Shown here piece after piece: positions 6,152 through 15,109 of a stretch of 64,000 nucleotides of DNA (the first letter of the stretch is position 1; each line of letters starts with the position of its first letter). Under the pieces are notes generated by a model, which did no database searches, was not told the origin of the DNA, and saw only the letters and a list, made by a program, of their open reading frames with translations. The translations under genes were made by a program, and so were the position numbers. The stretch spans positions 1-64,000 of the forward strand of contig SCNI01000018.1 of assembly GCA_005502775.1 (NCBI GenBank). The letters run 5' to 3'. The stretch is from Microbacteriaceae bacterium 3FA27C10. GTDB lineage: Bacteria; Actinomycetota; Actinomycetes; Actinomycetales; Microbacteriaceae.

Positions 6152-8434
6152 ATGAGAATCGCATGCATCGGCGGCGGCCCCGGAGGCCTCTACTCCGCCA
6201 TCCTCCTCAAGCTCGCCGATCCGGGCCACGAGGTCAGCGTCTTCGAGCGCAACGCCGCCGACGACACCTTCGGTTTCGGGGTGGTGTTCTCGCAGGAGAC
6301 CCTCGACAACCTCGCCACGGCCGATCCCGTCTCCTATGAGCGCATCGAGGCGCTCTGGCGCAAGTGGTCGGCGATGGACGTCGACTTCCTGGGCTTCCAG
6401 GAGCGCAGCGACGGGCATTCCTTCGCCGCGCTCGCGCGCAAGCAGCTGCTGCTCGTCCTGAGCGACCGGGCCCTCGAACTGGGCGTCGATCTGCGGCACC
6501 AGACCCTGGCGCCGCCGCTCGAGGAGCTGAAGGCCGCCTACGACGTCGTGATCGCCGGCGACGGCGTCAACAGCGCCGTGCGCGGCGCCCTCGCCGAGAC
6601 GCTCGGCACGACCGTGGAGGTGCGGCCGTTCAAGTACGCCTGGTTCGGCACCGACCGCCCGGTCGACTGCTTCACCTTCGTCTTCGTCGACACGCCCTAC
6701 GGCATGTTCTGGGCGCACATCTACCCCTACGACGACACGCACTCGACCTTCCTGGTGGAGACCGACCCCGAGACCTGGGAGCGCGCGGGCCTCGCGGAGT
6801 TCGCCGCCGACCCACGCCGGCCCGGGCAGAGCGACGAGCGCTCGATGGCGTTCTGCGAACGGATCTTCGCCGACTACCTCGGCGGACACCGGCTCGAGGG
6901 CAACAACTCCGGCTGGCTCAACTTCCGCGACGTGGCGAACGCCCGCTGGTTCGACGAGAACGTCGTCATCATCGGCGACGCCGCCCACACGGCGCACTTC
7001 TCGATCGGCTCCGGAACCAAACAGGCCCTGGAGGACGCCATCGCCCTCGCGGCCTCGCTCACCGCCGCCGACGACGTGCCGAGCGCGCTCGAGCGCTACG
7101 AGGCGGAGCGCCGGCCGGTGGCCGCCTCCCTCCGCCGTTCGGCGATGACGAGTCTGCGCTGGTTCGAGAGCATCCAGCGTTACAAGAGCCTCCCGCCGGC
7201 GCAGTTCGTGTTCCAACTGCTCACCCGCAGCCAGCGCATCACCTACGACAACCTGCGCCTGCGCGACCCGCTCTACGTGGCCCGCCTCGATGACTGGTTC
7301 CACGCCGACCAGATCGCGCGCGGCAACGACGCTCCGGCCGGCACCCCGCCGATGTTCTACCCGCTGACCCTGCGCGGGCTCGAGCTGAAGAACCGCGTGG
7401 CCGTCTCGCCGATGGCGCAGTACTCGGCCGTCGAGGGCCTGCCGACCACGTGGCACCTGGTGCACCTCGGCTCGCGGGCGATCGGCGGCGCCGGGCTGGT
7501 GTTCACCGAGATGACCTGCGTGTCGCCCGAAGGTCGCATCACCCCCGGCTGCCCCGGCATCTGGAGCGACGAGCAAGCGGATGCGTGGGCCGGCATCGTC
7601 GACTTCGTGCACCAGGAGACGAGCGCGAAGATCGCGCTGCAGATCGGCCACGCCGGCCGCAAGGGTGCCACGAAGCTCGGCTGGGAGGGCACCGACGTGC
7701 CGCTCGAGGAGGGGGAGTGGCAGATCGTCGCCCCGTCGCCCGTGCCCTACCGGGCCGACAGCCAGGTGCCGCACGAACTCAGCGGGGCGGAGATCGCCGA
7801 GATCGTCGAGCAGCACGTGGCGGCGGCACGCCGGGCCGAGTCGGCGGGCTTCGACCTTCTCGAGCTGCACTTCGGCCACGGCTACCTCGTGTCGAGCTTC
7901 CTCAGCCCGCTCGCCAACCGGCGCACCGACGCCTACGGCGGCCCGCTCGAGAACCGGGCCCGGCTCGCGGTCGAGATCTTCGCCGCCGTGCGGGCGGTGT
8001 GGCCGGCCCAGAAGCCGATCAGCGTGCGGCTGAGCGCCACCGAGTGGGTGGCGGGCGGCTTCGACGGGAACGACGCCGTGCAGGTCTCGACCTGGCTGAA
8101 GGAGCTCGGCGCCGACATCATCGACGTCTCGACGGGCCAGACGAGCACCGCGGCGCGACCCGAGTACGGCCGGCTCTACCAGACGCCGTTCAGCGACCAG
8201 ATCCGGCACGACGCCGGTGTGCCCACCATGACGGTGGGCGCGGTGTCGAGCATCGACGACATCAACACCATCCTCGTGGCCGGCCGGGCCGACCTCTGCC
8301 TGCTCGCGCGGCCGCACCTCATCGATCCGTACTGGACGATGAACGCGGCCATCGACCAGAGCTACGACGACCCGAGCACCCCCGCGCAGTACCTCACGGG
8401 GTTGCGCGCCCGCCGCCGGGTGCAGGTTCCGTGA
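6152..8434 (+). CDS. Fused aryl-CoA monooxygenase/OYE-type reductase
   Basis: The 760-residue protein fuses two enzymes. Residues 1-385 are a flavin monooxygenase: FAD motif CIGGGPGGLYSAILLK at 5-20 and the second motif NVVIIGDAAHTAHFS near 270-285. Residues about 398-755 are an Old-Yellow-Enzyme-type flavoprotein (LKNRVAVSPMAQYSA, then LQIGHAGRKG and HFGHGYLVSSFLSPLANRRTD). This architecture is that of 2-aminobenzoyl-CoA monooxygenase/reductase and of bifunctional salicylyl-CoA 5-hydroxylase/oxidoreductase. It should hydroxylate C5 of the CoA-activated ring, and the second domain may reduce the product. Unlike the iron-sulfur members of the OYE family, I see no clear four-cysteine cluster motif. 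Anthraniloyl-CoA and salicylyl-CoA are both possible substrates. Confidence 0.87.
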   Translation: MRIACIGGGPGGLYSAILLKLADPGHEVSVFERNAADDTFGFGVVFSQETLDNLATADPVSYERIEALWRKWSAMDVDFLGFQERSDGHSFAALARKQLLLVLSDRALELGVDLRHQTLAPPLEELKAAYDVVIAGDGVNSAVRGALAETLGTTVEVRPFKYAWFGTDRPVDCFTFVFVDTPYGMFWAHIYPYDDTHSTFLVETDPETWERAGLAEFAADPRRPGQSDERSMAFCERIFADYLGGHRLEGNNSGWLNFRDVANARWFDENVVIIGDAAHTAHFSIGSGTKQALEDAIALAASLTAADDVPSALERYEAERRPVAASLRRSAMTSLRWFESIQRYKSLPPAQFVFQLLTRSQRITYDNLRLRDPLYVARLDDWFHADQIARGNDAPAGTPPMFYPLTLRGLELKNRVAVSPMAQYSAVEGLPTTWHLVHLGSRAIGGAGLVFTEMTCVSPEGRITPGCPGIWSDEQADAWAGIVDFVHQETSAKIALQIGHAGRKGATKLGWEGTDVPLEEGEWQIVAPSPVPYRADSQVPHELSGAEIAEIVEQHVAAARRAESAGFDLLELHFGHGYLVSSFLSPLANRRTDAYGGPLENRARLAVEIFAAVRAVWPAQKPISVRLSATEWVAGGFDGNDAVQVSTWLKELGADIIDVSTGQTSTAARPEYGRLYQTPFSDQIRHDAGVPTMTVGAVSSIDDINTILVAGRADLCLLARPHLIDPYWTMNAAIDQSYDDPSTPAQYLTGLRARRRVQVP

Positions 8435-9411
8435 GCGGCGTGAGCGGGCGACGCGACCCGGATGCGCCGAGCGGCCCGGATGCTCCGGCCGGCCTGGATG
8501 CTCCGGCCGGCCTGGTCGCGCCCGGCACCGCCGAGCCCTTCCTGCGCTCGATCGCCGTGACGCCCCTGGGGCGCGACGAGTCGTCCGCCCGCTTCTGGGC
8601 TCAGCCGCAATACGTTCCCTGGCCCAAGGCCTACGGCGGCGACACCGTCGCCCAGGCGCTCGCAGCGGCGACGGCGACCGTCGACGCCGGGCGGAGCATC
8701 CACTCGTTCCACTCCTACTTCCTCCGGCCGGTCGACATCGGCAGGCCGGTGACCTACACGGTGCAGATCACCCGCGACGGCCGGGGCTTCTCCACGCGCA
8801 CGGTCGTCGGCGCCCAGTCGGGCAAGGAGGTGTTCAGCGGCATCGTGTCGTTCGCCGTTCCCGCCGGCATCGACGTCTTCGCCGAGCCGGTCGGGCGAGC
8901 GGTGCGCCCGGCGGCGGAGCTGCCGAGCGCCGAGGAGTTCCTGGCCCGCGAGGGCCGGCTGTCGGGCGCGGCGGCCGAGTACTGGGCCTGGGGGCGGAGT
9001 TTCGACATCCGTCACGACCCGGGCCCGGTGTACTTCGATGCCGAGTCCGGTCGCGAGCCCCGCCAGGCCCTCTGGATCAGGGCGTTCTCGCCCGTCCCCA
9101 CCGATCCGGTCACCCAGCAGCTGGCGCTGGCCTACGTCTGCGACTACACGATCCTCGAACCCCTGCTCCGCGCGCACGGTTTGGGCTGGCAGAGCGAGGG
9201 GGTCACCACCGCGAGTCTCGACCACTCGATGTGGTTCCACCGTCCCGTCGACCCCAACCAGTGGGTGCTCTACGTGCAGGACGCCGTGTCGGCGCAGGGC
9301 GGCCGGGGCCTGGCCCGCGGTCGTTTCTACACCGAGGGCGGTGTGCTCGTGGCGAGTGTGGCGCAGGAGGGAGTCATCCGCGCCCCCGGCTTCACGAGCG
9401 CGGCGCCCTGA
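8431..9411 (+). CDS. Acyl-CoA thioesterase II (TesB-like)
   Basis: The GTG at 8431 overlaps the hydroxylase stop (GTGA), giving 326 residues; a second in-frame GTG is at 8440. Double hot-dog TesB features are clear: FWAQPQYVPWPKAYGGDTVAQ, SIHSFHSYFLRPVD and ASLDHSMWFHRPVD, the last containing the expected catalytic Asp. It would release free acid from a CoA ester. Being coupled to the fused hydroxylase, it probably releases the 5-hydroxylated aromatic acid before ring cleavage, or rescues trapped CoA. The first 30 residues are an unusual Pro/Asp/Ala-rich leader containing a duplicated 18-bp unit; the true start could lie after it. Confidence 0.83.
   Translation: MSGVSGRRDPDAPSGPDAPAGLDAPAGLVAPGTAEPFLRSIAVTPLGRDESSARFWAQPQYVPWPKAYGGDTVAQALAAATATVDAGRSIHSFHSYFLRPVDIGRPVTYTVQITRDGRGFSTRTVVGAQSGKEVFSGIVSFAVPAGIDVFAEPVGRAVRPAAELPSAEEFLAREGRLSGAAAEYWAWGRSFDIRHDPGPVYFDAESGREPRQALWIRAFSPVPTDPVTQQLALAYVCDYTILEPLLRAHGLGWQSEGVTTASLDHSMWFHRPVDPNQWVLYVQDAVSAQGGRGLARGRFYTEGGVLVASVAQEGVIRAPGFTSAAP
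8478..8513 (+). repeat. Tandem 18-bp duplication in thioesterase N-terminus
   Basis: GGATGCTCCGGCCGGCCT is present twice in tandem (8478-8495 and 8496-8513). It encodes a repeated Leu/Pro-Asp-Ala-Pro-Ala-Gly segment of the low-complexity leader. Confidence 0.9.
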
Positions 9412-9444
9412 GTCGAGTCCGGCGCAGCAGTCGACGTCACAGTA

Positions 9445-9473
9445 TTCACAAATTTGTGAAATGAGCGTAGCGT
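9445..9473 (+). promoter_or_regulatory. Exporter promoter with 16-bp perfect palindrome
   Basis: TTCACAAATTTGTGAA (9445-9460) is a perfect 16-bp palindrome. Its left end doubles as a -35-like TTCACA, and 17 bp further is TAGCGT (9468-9473), a -10 that ends 7 nt before the ATG at 9481. A repressor on the palindrome would block the -35. The GbsR/MarR protein at 12141, in the same gene group, is the likely ligand-responsive repressor. Confidence 0.7.
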
Positions 9474-9480
9474 GCCGGTC

Positions 9481-10476
9481 ATGACCACAGCGTCGGTGAC
9501 CCCCGTGATCCAGGCCCAGGGCCTCGAGAAGCGATTCGGCCGCGTGCACGCGCTCGCGGGATTGGATCTCTCCGTCTCCGCGGGGGAGGTGCACGGCTTC
9601 CTCGGCCCGAACGGGGCGGGCAAGTCGACGGCCATCCGCATCCTGCTCGGACTCGCCCGGGCCACCGGCGGCACCGCGCGCGTCTTCGGCCGCGACCCGT
9701 GGGCCGACGCCGTCGCCCTGCACCGCCGCCTCGGCTACGTTCCCGGTGACGTCACGCTCTGGCCGAACCTCACCGGCGGCGAGGCCGTCGACCTGCTCAG
9801 CCGGCTGCGCGGCGGCACCGCCGACAAGGCGGCCTACGCGGCCCGCAAGAAGCGGCTCGTCGAAGCCTTCGACTTCGACCCCACCAAGAAGGGCCGGGCC
9901 TACTCCAAGGGCAACCGGCAGAAGGTGGCGCTGATCGCCGCCTTCGTCACGCCGGCCGAGCTGCTCATCCTCGACGAGCCCACGAGCGGCCTCGACCCGC
10001 TGATGGAGGCCGTGTTCGAGGGGGAGGTGCACCGCGCCGCCGGCGAGGGCAGCACGGTGCTGCTGTCGAGCCACATCCTCTCCGAGGTCGAGCAGCTCTG
10101 CGATCGCGTCACCATCATCCGCTCCGGCCGCACGGCCGAGACCGGCACGCTCGAGCAGTTGCGACACCTCACCCGAACTGAGATCGCCTTCGCCTCCGAG
10201 GGGATGAGCCCGGCGCGGCTCGCGGCGATCCCGGGCGCCCACGACCTCACCGTGACGGGCGGCCGGGTGAGGTTCACCGCCGACACCGACGGCCTGCCCG
10301 CGGTGCTCGGTGCTCTCGCAACGCTCGCGGTGCGCGGGCTCACGGTGGCGCCGCCCTCGCTCGAGGAGCTGTTCCTGCGCCACTACGGCGACCGGCCCGC
10401 GGAGGGCGCGAGCCCTGGTGCCGGCATCGGCACCGGAACAGACGCCGGCCACCGCCCGGGCGATGCGGCATCCTGA
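9481..10476 (+). CDS. ABC transporter ATP-binding protein
   Basis: A 331-residue ABC ATPase from the ATG at 9481; an upstream GTG at 9472 is less likely. Walker A is GPNGAGKST (42-50), Walker B is LLILDEPTSGLDP, and the signature is the variant YSKGNRQK seen in the drug/polyketide-export subfamily. The C-terminal hundred residues form the extra domain of DrrA-like proteins. It energises the permease that follows, whose ATG overlaps this stop (TGATG). There is no ribosome site, and the promoter spacing points to a leaderless start. Confidence 0.9.
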   Translation: MTTASVTPVIQAQGLEKRFGRVHALAGLDLSVSAGEVHGFLGPNGAGKSTAIRILLGLARATGGTARVFGRDPWADAVALHRRLGYVPGDVTLWPNLTGGEAVDLLSRLRGGTADKAAYAARKKRLVEAFDFDPTKKGRAYSKGNRQKVALIAAFVTPAELLILDEPTSGLDPLMEAVFEGEVHRAAGEGSTVLLSSHILSEVEQLCDRVTIIRSGRTAETGTLEQLRHLTRTEIAFASEGMSPARLAAIPGAHDLTVTGGRVRFTADTDGLPAVLGALATLAVRGLTVAPPSLEELFLRHYGDRPAEGASPGAGIGTGTDAGHRPGDAAS

Positions 10477-12089
10477 TGACGGCCCTGCGCATCCTGCTCG
10501 GCCAGCGTCTCCGGCGCGACCGCCTGCAGCTGCTGTTCTGGATCGGCGGCACTGCCCTCCTCGCCCTCTTCGCCGCCGTCGCCGTGGCGCAGAGCTACGG
10601 CGACCCCGTGGCGCGCGACCAGATCCTCGCGCTCGCGATCTCGAGCCCGGCCATCCTCGTGCTGCGTGGCCTGCCCCAGGGCGGGGGCCTGGCCGCCTTC
10701 GTGTTCTTCGAGATCTTCACCTACCTCGCTCTGCTCGCCGGCCTGATGAGCACCTTCCTCGCCGTGCGCCACACCCGCGGCGACGAGGAGTCGGGCCGCG
10801 CGGAGCTCGTGGAGGCCACGCCCGCCGCCCGCACGCTGCCGACCGTCGCCACGCTCGTGCACGGCATCGGGGCGAACCTCGTGCTGGGCCTCGCGACCGC
10901 CGCGGCGCTGGTGCTCGGCGGTCTCGAGCTCCGCGGCTCCTTCGTCACCGGTGCCGCGGTGGCCGCCACCGGCATCGCCTTCCTCGGGGTCGGCATGCTC
11001 TCCGCCCAGTTCCTGCGCACCTCCCGCGGTGCGAACGGGCTCTCGGTGGCCCTCGTCGGCCTCGCCTTCGTGCTCCGCGGTTTCGGCGACGCCCTCGGCA
11101 CCCCCACGGGCCCGCTCGAGATGACGAGCGCCTGGCCGAGCTGGCTCTCGCCGATCGGGTGGGGGCAGCAGACGAGCGCCTACACCAGCGACACCCTGAT
11201 CCCGCTGCTGCTCAGCCTCGGCCTCGCCGGGGTCTGCCTGGCCGCCGTGTTCGCCCTGCAGTCCCGCCGGGACAGCGGCGCGAGCCTCGTGGCCGAGCGG
11301 CACGGTCGAGCGGATGCGCGCCCCGCCCTCTCGAGCGCCTTCGGCCTGGCCTGGCGGCTGCAGTGGGGCACCATCCTCGCCTGGGCCGCCGGTGGGGCGG
11401 CCTTCGGCTACCTCGCCGGCACCCTCGCGAGCCTCGTGCAGCAGGCGGCCGGCTCCGATCCGGCCATCGTCGGCACCCTCGAGAGTGTGGCCGGCGCCGG
11501 CGGATCGCTCACGCAGACGCTCATCGGCGCGCTCTTCGCCTTCGTGGGCGCGCTGGCCGCCGCCTGTGCCACGCAGACCGTCGTCCGGATGCGCCAGGAG
11601 GAGGCCGCCGGAACCGCCGAACTGCTGCTCAGCACCCCGGTGTCCCGCGGGCGCTGGCTCGCCGGGTACCTCGTGCTCGGCGCGCTCGCCGTGCTGATCG
11701 TGCTCGCCGCGTCGGCGCTCGTGGCCGCGCTCGGCCTCCTGTCGGCGGGGGAGGACGCGGCCCGGATCGGCGACGCCTTCGCCGCCGCGGCGGCGCAGCT
11801 GCCGGCCGCGCTCGTGTATCTCGGCGTGACCGCACTGCTCTTCGTGCTCGTGCCGCGCGCGGCGATCGCCGCCGGCTGGTCGCTCGTGGCGCTCGGCATC
11901 GTGCTCGGGAATTTCGGCGGGCTGCTCGGCCTGCCGCAGTGGCTGCGCGACCTGTCGCCGTTCACGCACACGCCCGTCGTGGGCGGCAGTGCCGATGCGG
12001 GCGGGGTGCTCTGGCTGTCGGCGATCGCGGTGGTGGCGATCGGCGCATCCGTGGTGCTGCTGCGCCGTCGCGAGCTGGGCACCGCGTGA
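10476..12089 (+). CDS. ABC exporter permease, polyketide-exporter type
   Basis: This 537-residue integral membrane protein has about twelve hydrophobic segments in two similar halves (first near residues 20-40, second half beginning near FGLAWRLQWGTILAW at about 290). That is the layout of TnrB3-like putative polyketide antibiotic exporters in the ABC-2 superfamily. It is translationally coupled to the ATPase. With the GbsR-type regulator downstream it forms a typical actinobacterial drug or lipid efflux cassette. The substrate cannot be predicted. Confidence 0.85.
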   Translation: MTALRILLGQRLRRDRLQLLFWIGGTALLALFAAVAVAQSYGDPVARDQILALAISSPAILVLRGLPQGGGLAAFVFFEIFTYLALLAGLMSTFLAVRHTRGDEESGRAELVEATPAARTLPTVATLVHGIGANLVLGLATAAALVLGGLELRGSFVTGAAVAATGIAFLGVGMLSAQFLRTSRGANGLSVALVGLAFVLRGFGDALGTPTGPLEMTSAWPSWLSPIGWGQQTSAYTSDTLIPLLLSLGLAGVCLAAVFALQSRRDSGASLVAERHGRADARPALSSAFGLAWRLQWGTILAWAAGGAAFGYLAGTLASLVQQAAGSDPAIVGTLESVAGAGGSLTQTLIGALFAFVGALAAACATQTVVRMRQEEAAGTAELLLSTPVSRGRWLAGYLVLGALAVLIVLAASALVAALGLLSAGEDAARIGDAFAAAAAQLPAALVYLGVTALLFVLVPRAAIAAGWSLVALGIVLGNFGGLLGLPQWLRDLSPFTHTPVVGGSADAGGVLWLSAIAVVAIGASVVLLRRRELGTA

Positions 12090-12140
12090 GCCGGCGACGC
12101 GACCCGGCGCGTGAGCGGCGCGGGGTGAGAGGCTGAGGGA

Positions 12141-12602
12141 ATGGCACGAGACGAGGGATCGCTGCGAGCGGCGGTCGAGCAGTCGGCGGCGGTGCTGACC
12201 GCCGCCGGATTCCCGAAGATGCCCGCGCGCGTGCTCATGACCCTGCTCGTGACCGACGACGGCGGCCTCACCGCCGCCGCGCTGGCCGACACGCTCGGAG
12301 TGAGCGCGGCCGCCATCTCGGGGGCGGTGCGCTACCTGCAGACCTTCGGCGCCATCCGGCGCATCGCGCAGTCGGGCAGCCGCCGTGACCGCTACGAGCT
12401 GGTGGAGGACACCTGGTACACGGCCTCGCTCAAGACCAGCCCGATGTACGGCACGCTCGCGAGCCTCGCCGAGAACGCCGCCGCGGCCCTCGACGCCCCC
12501 GGCTCGCCCGCCGCCCTGCGCGTCGACGAGATGGCGCGGTTCTACCGGTTCCTCGATGCCCGCCTGCCTCAGCTCATGGCGGAGTGGGAGGCCGAGCGGT
12601 GA
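12141..12602 (+). CDS. GbsR/MarR-type transcriptional regulator
   Basis: The 153-residue protein has a winged helix near residues 30-80 (PARVLMTLLVTDDGGLTAAA, then LGVSAAAISGAVRYL) and a C-terminal helical dimerisation part, matching GbsR/MarR regulators that accompany ABC exporters. It lies 51 bp after the permease and probably controls the exporter through the 16-bp palindrome at 9445. A weak -10 (GAGGCT) ends 6 nt before the ATG, so it may also have its own leaderless transcript. Confidence 0.8.
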   Translation: MARDEGSLRAAVEQSAAVLTAAGFPKMPARVLMTLLVTDDGGLTAAALADTLGVSAAAISGAVRYLQTFGAIRRIAQSGSRRDRYELVEDTWYTASLKTSPMYGTLASLAENAAAALDAPGSPAALRVDEMARFYRFLDARLPQLMAEWEAER

Positions 12603-12645
12603 GCGCTCCGCACGGCACTCCCGTTCCCGAGGGCGCGGTGCGGCT

Positions 12646-14913
12646 GTGAGCGCGCTGAGCCGGATGCTGGGGCGCGTGCTCGGGCGGCCCGGCGCCGTCT
12701 CCTTCCGCCGCTTCGCCGCCCTGGCCGCCGCCGCCCGTCCGCTCGCCGAGTCGCAGCGCGCCCTCGGCGGCGACGCCCTGCGTGCGGCGGCCCAGGCGAT
12801 CGGCGAGACCCACGCGCGGGCCGGGACCCCGCCCGTCACGGCCGAGTATCTCGCTCTGGCCCGCGAGGCTGCAGCCCGCACCGTGCACCTCACCGCCTTC
12901 GACGAGCAGCTCGTCGCGGCGGCCGCGCTCATGGCCGGTCACGCGGTGGAGATGGACACGGGGGAGGGCAAGACCCTCTCCGGCGCTCTGGCCGCAGCCG
13001 GACTCGCGCTCGCAGGCCGCCAGGTGCACGTGCTCTCGGTCAACGACTACCTCGCCGCGCGCGACGCCGAATGGATGCGCCCGCTCTTCGAGAGTCTCGG
13101 CCTCTCGGTGGCGACGGTCGGCCAGGCGTCCACCACCGGGCAGCGCCGTGAGGCCTACCGGGCCGACGTGGTGTACCTGCCGGTCACCGAGCTCGGGTTC
13201 GACCTCCTGCGCGACCGCTTCGTGGAGCGGCCGGCCGACGCCGTGCATCCGGTGCTCGACGCGGTGATCGTCGACGAGGCCGACGCCGTCATGATCGACG
13301 AGGCCGCCGTGCCCCTCGTGCTGGCCGGCGACTCGCCGCAGGCCGCCCGCACCATGGAGCGCGCCACCGCGCTCGTGGCCGGTCTGCACGAGGGCGAACA
13401 CTTCGAGGTCGACGAGGAGCGCGCGAACGTCACGCTCACCGACGCCGGCCTCGACGCCCTCGAGGCGCTGCTCGGCGGCCTCAACCTCTACGGCGCCGAG
13501 GGGGTGCCGCTGCTGACCGAGCTGAACCTGGCCCTGCATGCCCGCGTGCTGGTGCAGCGCGACGTCGACTATCTCGTCGACGAGCGCGGCGCCATCCGGC
13601 TCATCGATGCCGGGCGCGGGCGGGTCGCCCGTCTCCAACGCTGGCCCGACGGGCTGCACGCGGCCGTCGAGGCCAAGGAGGGGCTGCCCGTCACGAGCGC
13701 GGGGGTGGTGCTCGACACCATCACCATCCACGATCTGCTGCGCGGCTACCAGACCCTGGCCGGCATGAGCGGAACGGTGGTGGCCGTGGCCGACGACCTG
13801 CTCGAGTTCTACCAGCTGCCGGCGGGGCGCGTGGAGCGGCGCGTGCCGAACCGGCGGATCGACGCGCCCGAGCGCATCCTGCTCTCGGCGGCCGAGAAGC
13901 AGCGCGAGGTCGTGGCCGAGGTGCGCCGGCTGCACGCCGAGGGGCGGCCCGTGCTCGTGGGCACGCAGAGCGTGGCGGAATCGGATGCGCTCGCCGGGGC
14001 CCTGCGTGCGACGGGCCTCGCCCCGGTGGTGCTGAACGCCCGGAACGACGCCGACGAGGCGGCGATCATCGGGGCGGCCGGCGCCTTCGGAGCGCTCACC
14101 ATCTCGACGCAGATGTCGGGCCGGGGCACTGACATCCGACTCGGCGGACCGGACGCCGCCGATCACGACCGGGTCGCGGCGCTCGGCGGCCTCGCCGTGG
14201 TGTCGACCGGGCGCTATCCCTCGGGCCGTCTCGACGCGCAGCTCCGCGGCCGGGCGGGCCGGCAGGGCGACCCTGGCAGCAGCGCCTCGTTCGTGAGCCT
14301 CGACGACGAGCTCGTGCGCACGGCGGCACCCCCGCACCTGCTCGCCCGGATCGAGCGCGCCGGATCCGCGTTGCCGGCCGCCGAGCGCAGCGAGATCATC
14401 GCCGACTGCCAGGCGGTGGCCGAGGGGATGCGGCTCGACCGGCACCGCTCGACCTGGGCCTACAACCGCGCGGTGGTGAAGCAGCGGCAGGCGGTGCTCG
14501 CCGTGCGCGAGCGGGTTCTCGGCCGGGAGCCGGCCGGACGCCGGGAGCAGCTCGAGCGGGCGATCGAACTGTTCGAGCTCGACGACGAGTGGCAGGCCCA
14601 CCTGGCGCTGCTCGGCGAGGTGCGCGACGGCATCCACCTGCGGGCGCTCGCCGGGCTGGTGCCGGTGGACGAGTTCCACCGCATCGCGCTCGAGGAGTTC
14701 GACGGCTTCTTTGAGCGGGTGGCCGCGCGCACGGCTTCGCTCGTCGCGGGTCTCACCGACGACGACCTGGAGGGCGGTCTCGCGGGGCTCGGCCTCATCC
14801 GGCCCTCCGCCACCTGGACCTACATGATGAGCGACAACCCGCTCGGCTCGCCCGGCGACCGGGCCGTGCGAGCGCTCGGCCAGCGCTGGCGGCGGGCGCT
14901 CAACCTCGAGTAG
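12646..14913 (+). CDS. secA2: Accessory preprotein translocase SecA2
   Basis: From the GTG at 12646 the product is 755 residues, shorter than housekeeping SecA (about 900) and close to SecA2. Walker A is TGEGKT (105-110), and the DEAD-like motif VDEADAVMIDEA follows near 209. The helicase II region carries ISTQMSGRGTDIRLGG and RGRAGRQGDPGSS. The C-terminal zinc-binding tail of SecA is missing. SecA2 drives export of a subset of proteins through SecYEG. The gene begins 43 bp after the GbsR gene, so read-through from the exporter operon is possible. The GTG lacks a strong ribosome site, so the start is the least certain part. Confidence 0.88.
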   Translation: MSALSRMLGRVLGRPGAVSFRRFAALAAAARPLAESQRALGGDALRAAAQAIGETHARAGTPPVTAEYLALAREAAARTVHLTAFDEQLVAAAALMAGHAVEMDTGEGKTLSGALAAAGLALAGRQVHVLSVNDYLAARDAEWMRPLFESLGLSVATVGQASTTGQRREAYRADVVYLPVTELGFDLLRDRFVERPADAVHPVLDAVIVDEADAVMIDEAAVPLVLAGDSPQAARTMERATALVAGLHEGEHFEVDEERANVTLTDAGLDALEALLGGLNLYGAEGVPLLTELNLALHARVLVQRDVDYLVDERGAIRLIDAGRGRVARLQRWPDGLHAAVEAKEGLPVTSAGVVLDTITIHDLLRGYQTLAGMSGTVVAVADDLLEFYQLPAGRVERRVPNRRIDAPERILLSAAEKQREVVAEVRRLHAEGRPVLVGTQSVAESDALAGALRATGLAPVVLNARNDADEAAIIGAAGAFGALTISTQMSGRGTDIRLGGPDAADHDRVAALGGLAVVSTGRYPSGRLDAQLRGRAGRQGDPGSSASFVSLDDELVRTAAPPHLLARIERAGSALPAAERSEIIADCQAVAEGMRLDRHRSTWAYNRAVVKQRQAVLAVRERVLGREPAGRREQLERAIELFELDDEWQAHLALLGEVRDGIHLRALAGLVPVDEFHRIALEEFDGFFERVAARTASLVAGLTDDDLEGGLAGLGLIRPSATWTYMMSDNPLGSPGDRAVRALGQRWRRALNLE

Positions 14914-14928
14914 GCCGGCTTAAACAGA

Positions 14929-14964
14929 GGATGCGGGGCCGGCCGAAGCCGGTCTCCCGCATCC
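14929..14964 (+). terminator. Hairpin terminator after secA2
   Basis: GGATGCGGG (14929-14937) pairs perfectly with CCCGCATCC (14956-14964). An inner CCGGC/GCCGG stem closes a CGAA tetraloop. There is no T-run, as is common in actinobacteria. It lies 16 bp after the secA2 stop. Confidence 0.7.
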
Positions 14965-15109
14965 ATCCCCCCGCCCCAGTCAGACGAGTAGTTGCAACCG
15001 GTCCCGATTCCGTTTGCAACTTGAGACTTCAATATCGCATACTCAACGCAAAATATCCAGACGACTTTGCACGAGCGTCGCGCAGCGTCACAACACACGG
15101 AGGTTCCCC

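Noticed and set aside
10383-12932. An 849-codon minus-strand frame over the ABC permease and regulator
   Set aside because: The plus-strand genes have motifs, overlaps and a promoter; the antisense product is low-complexity and unlike any protein family.
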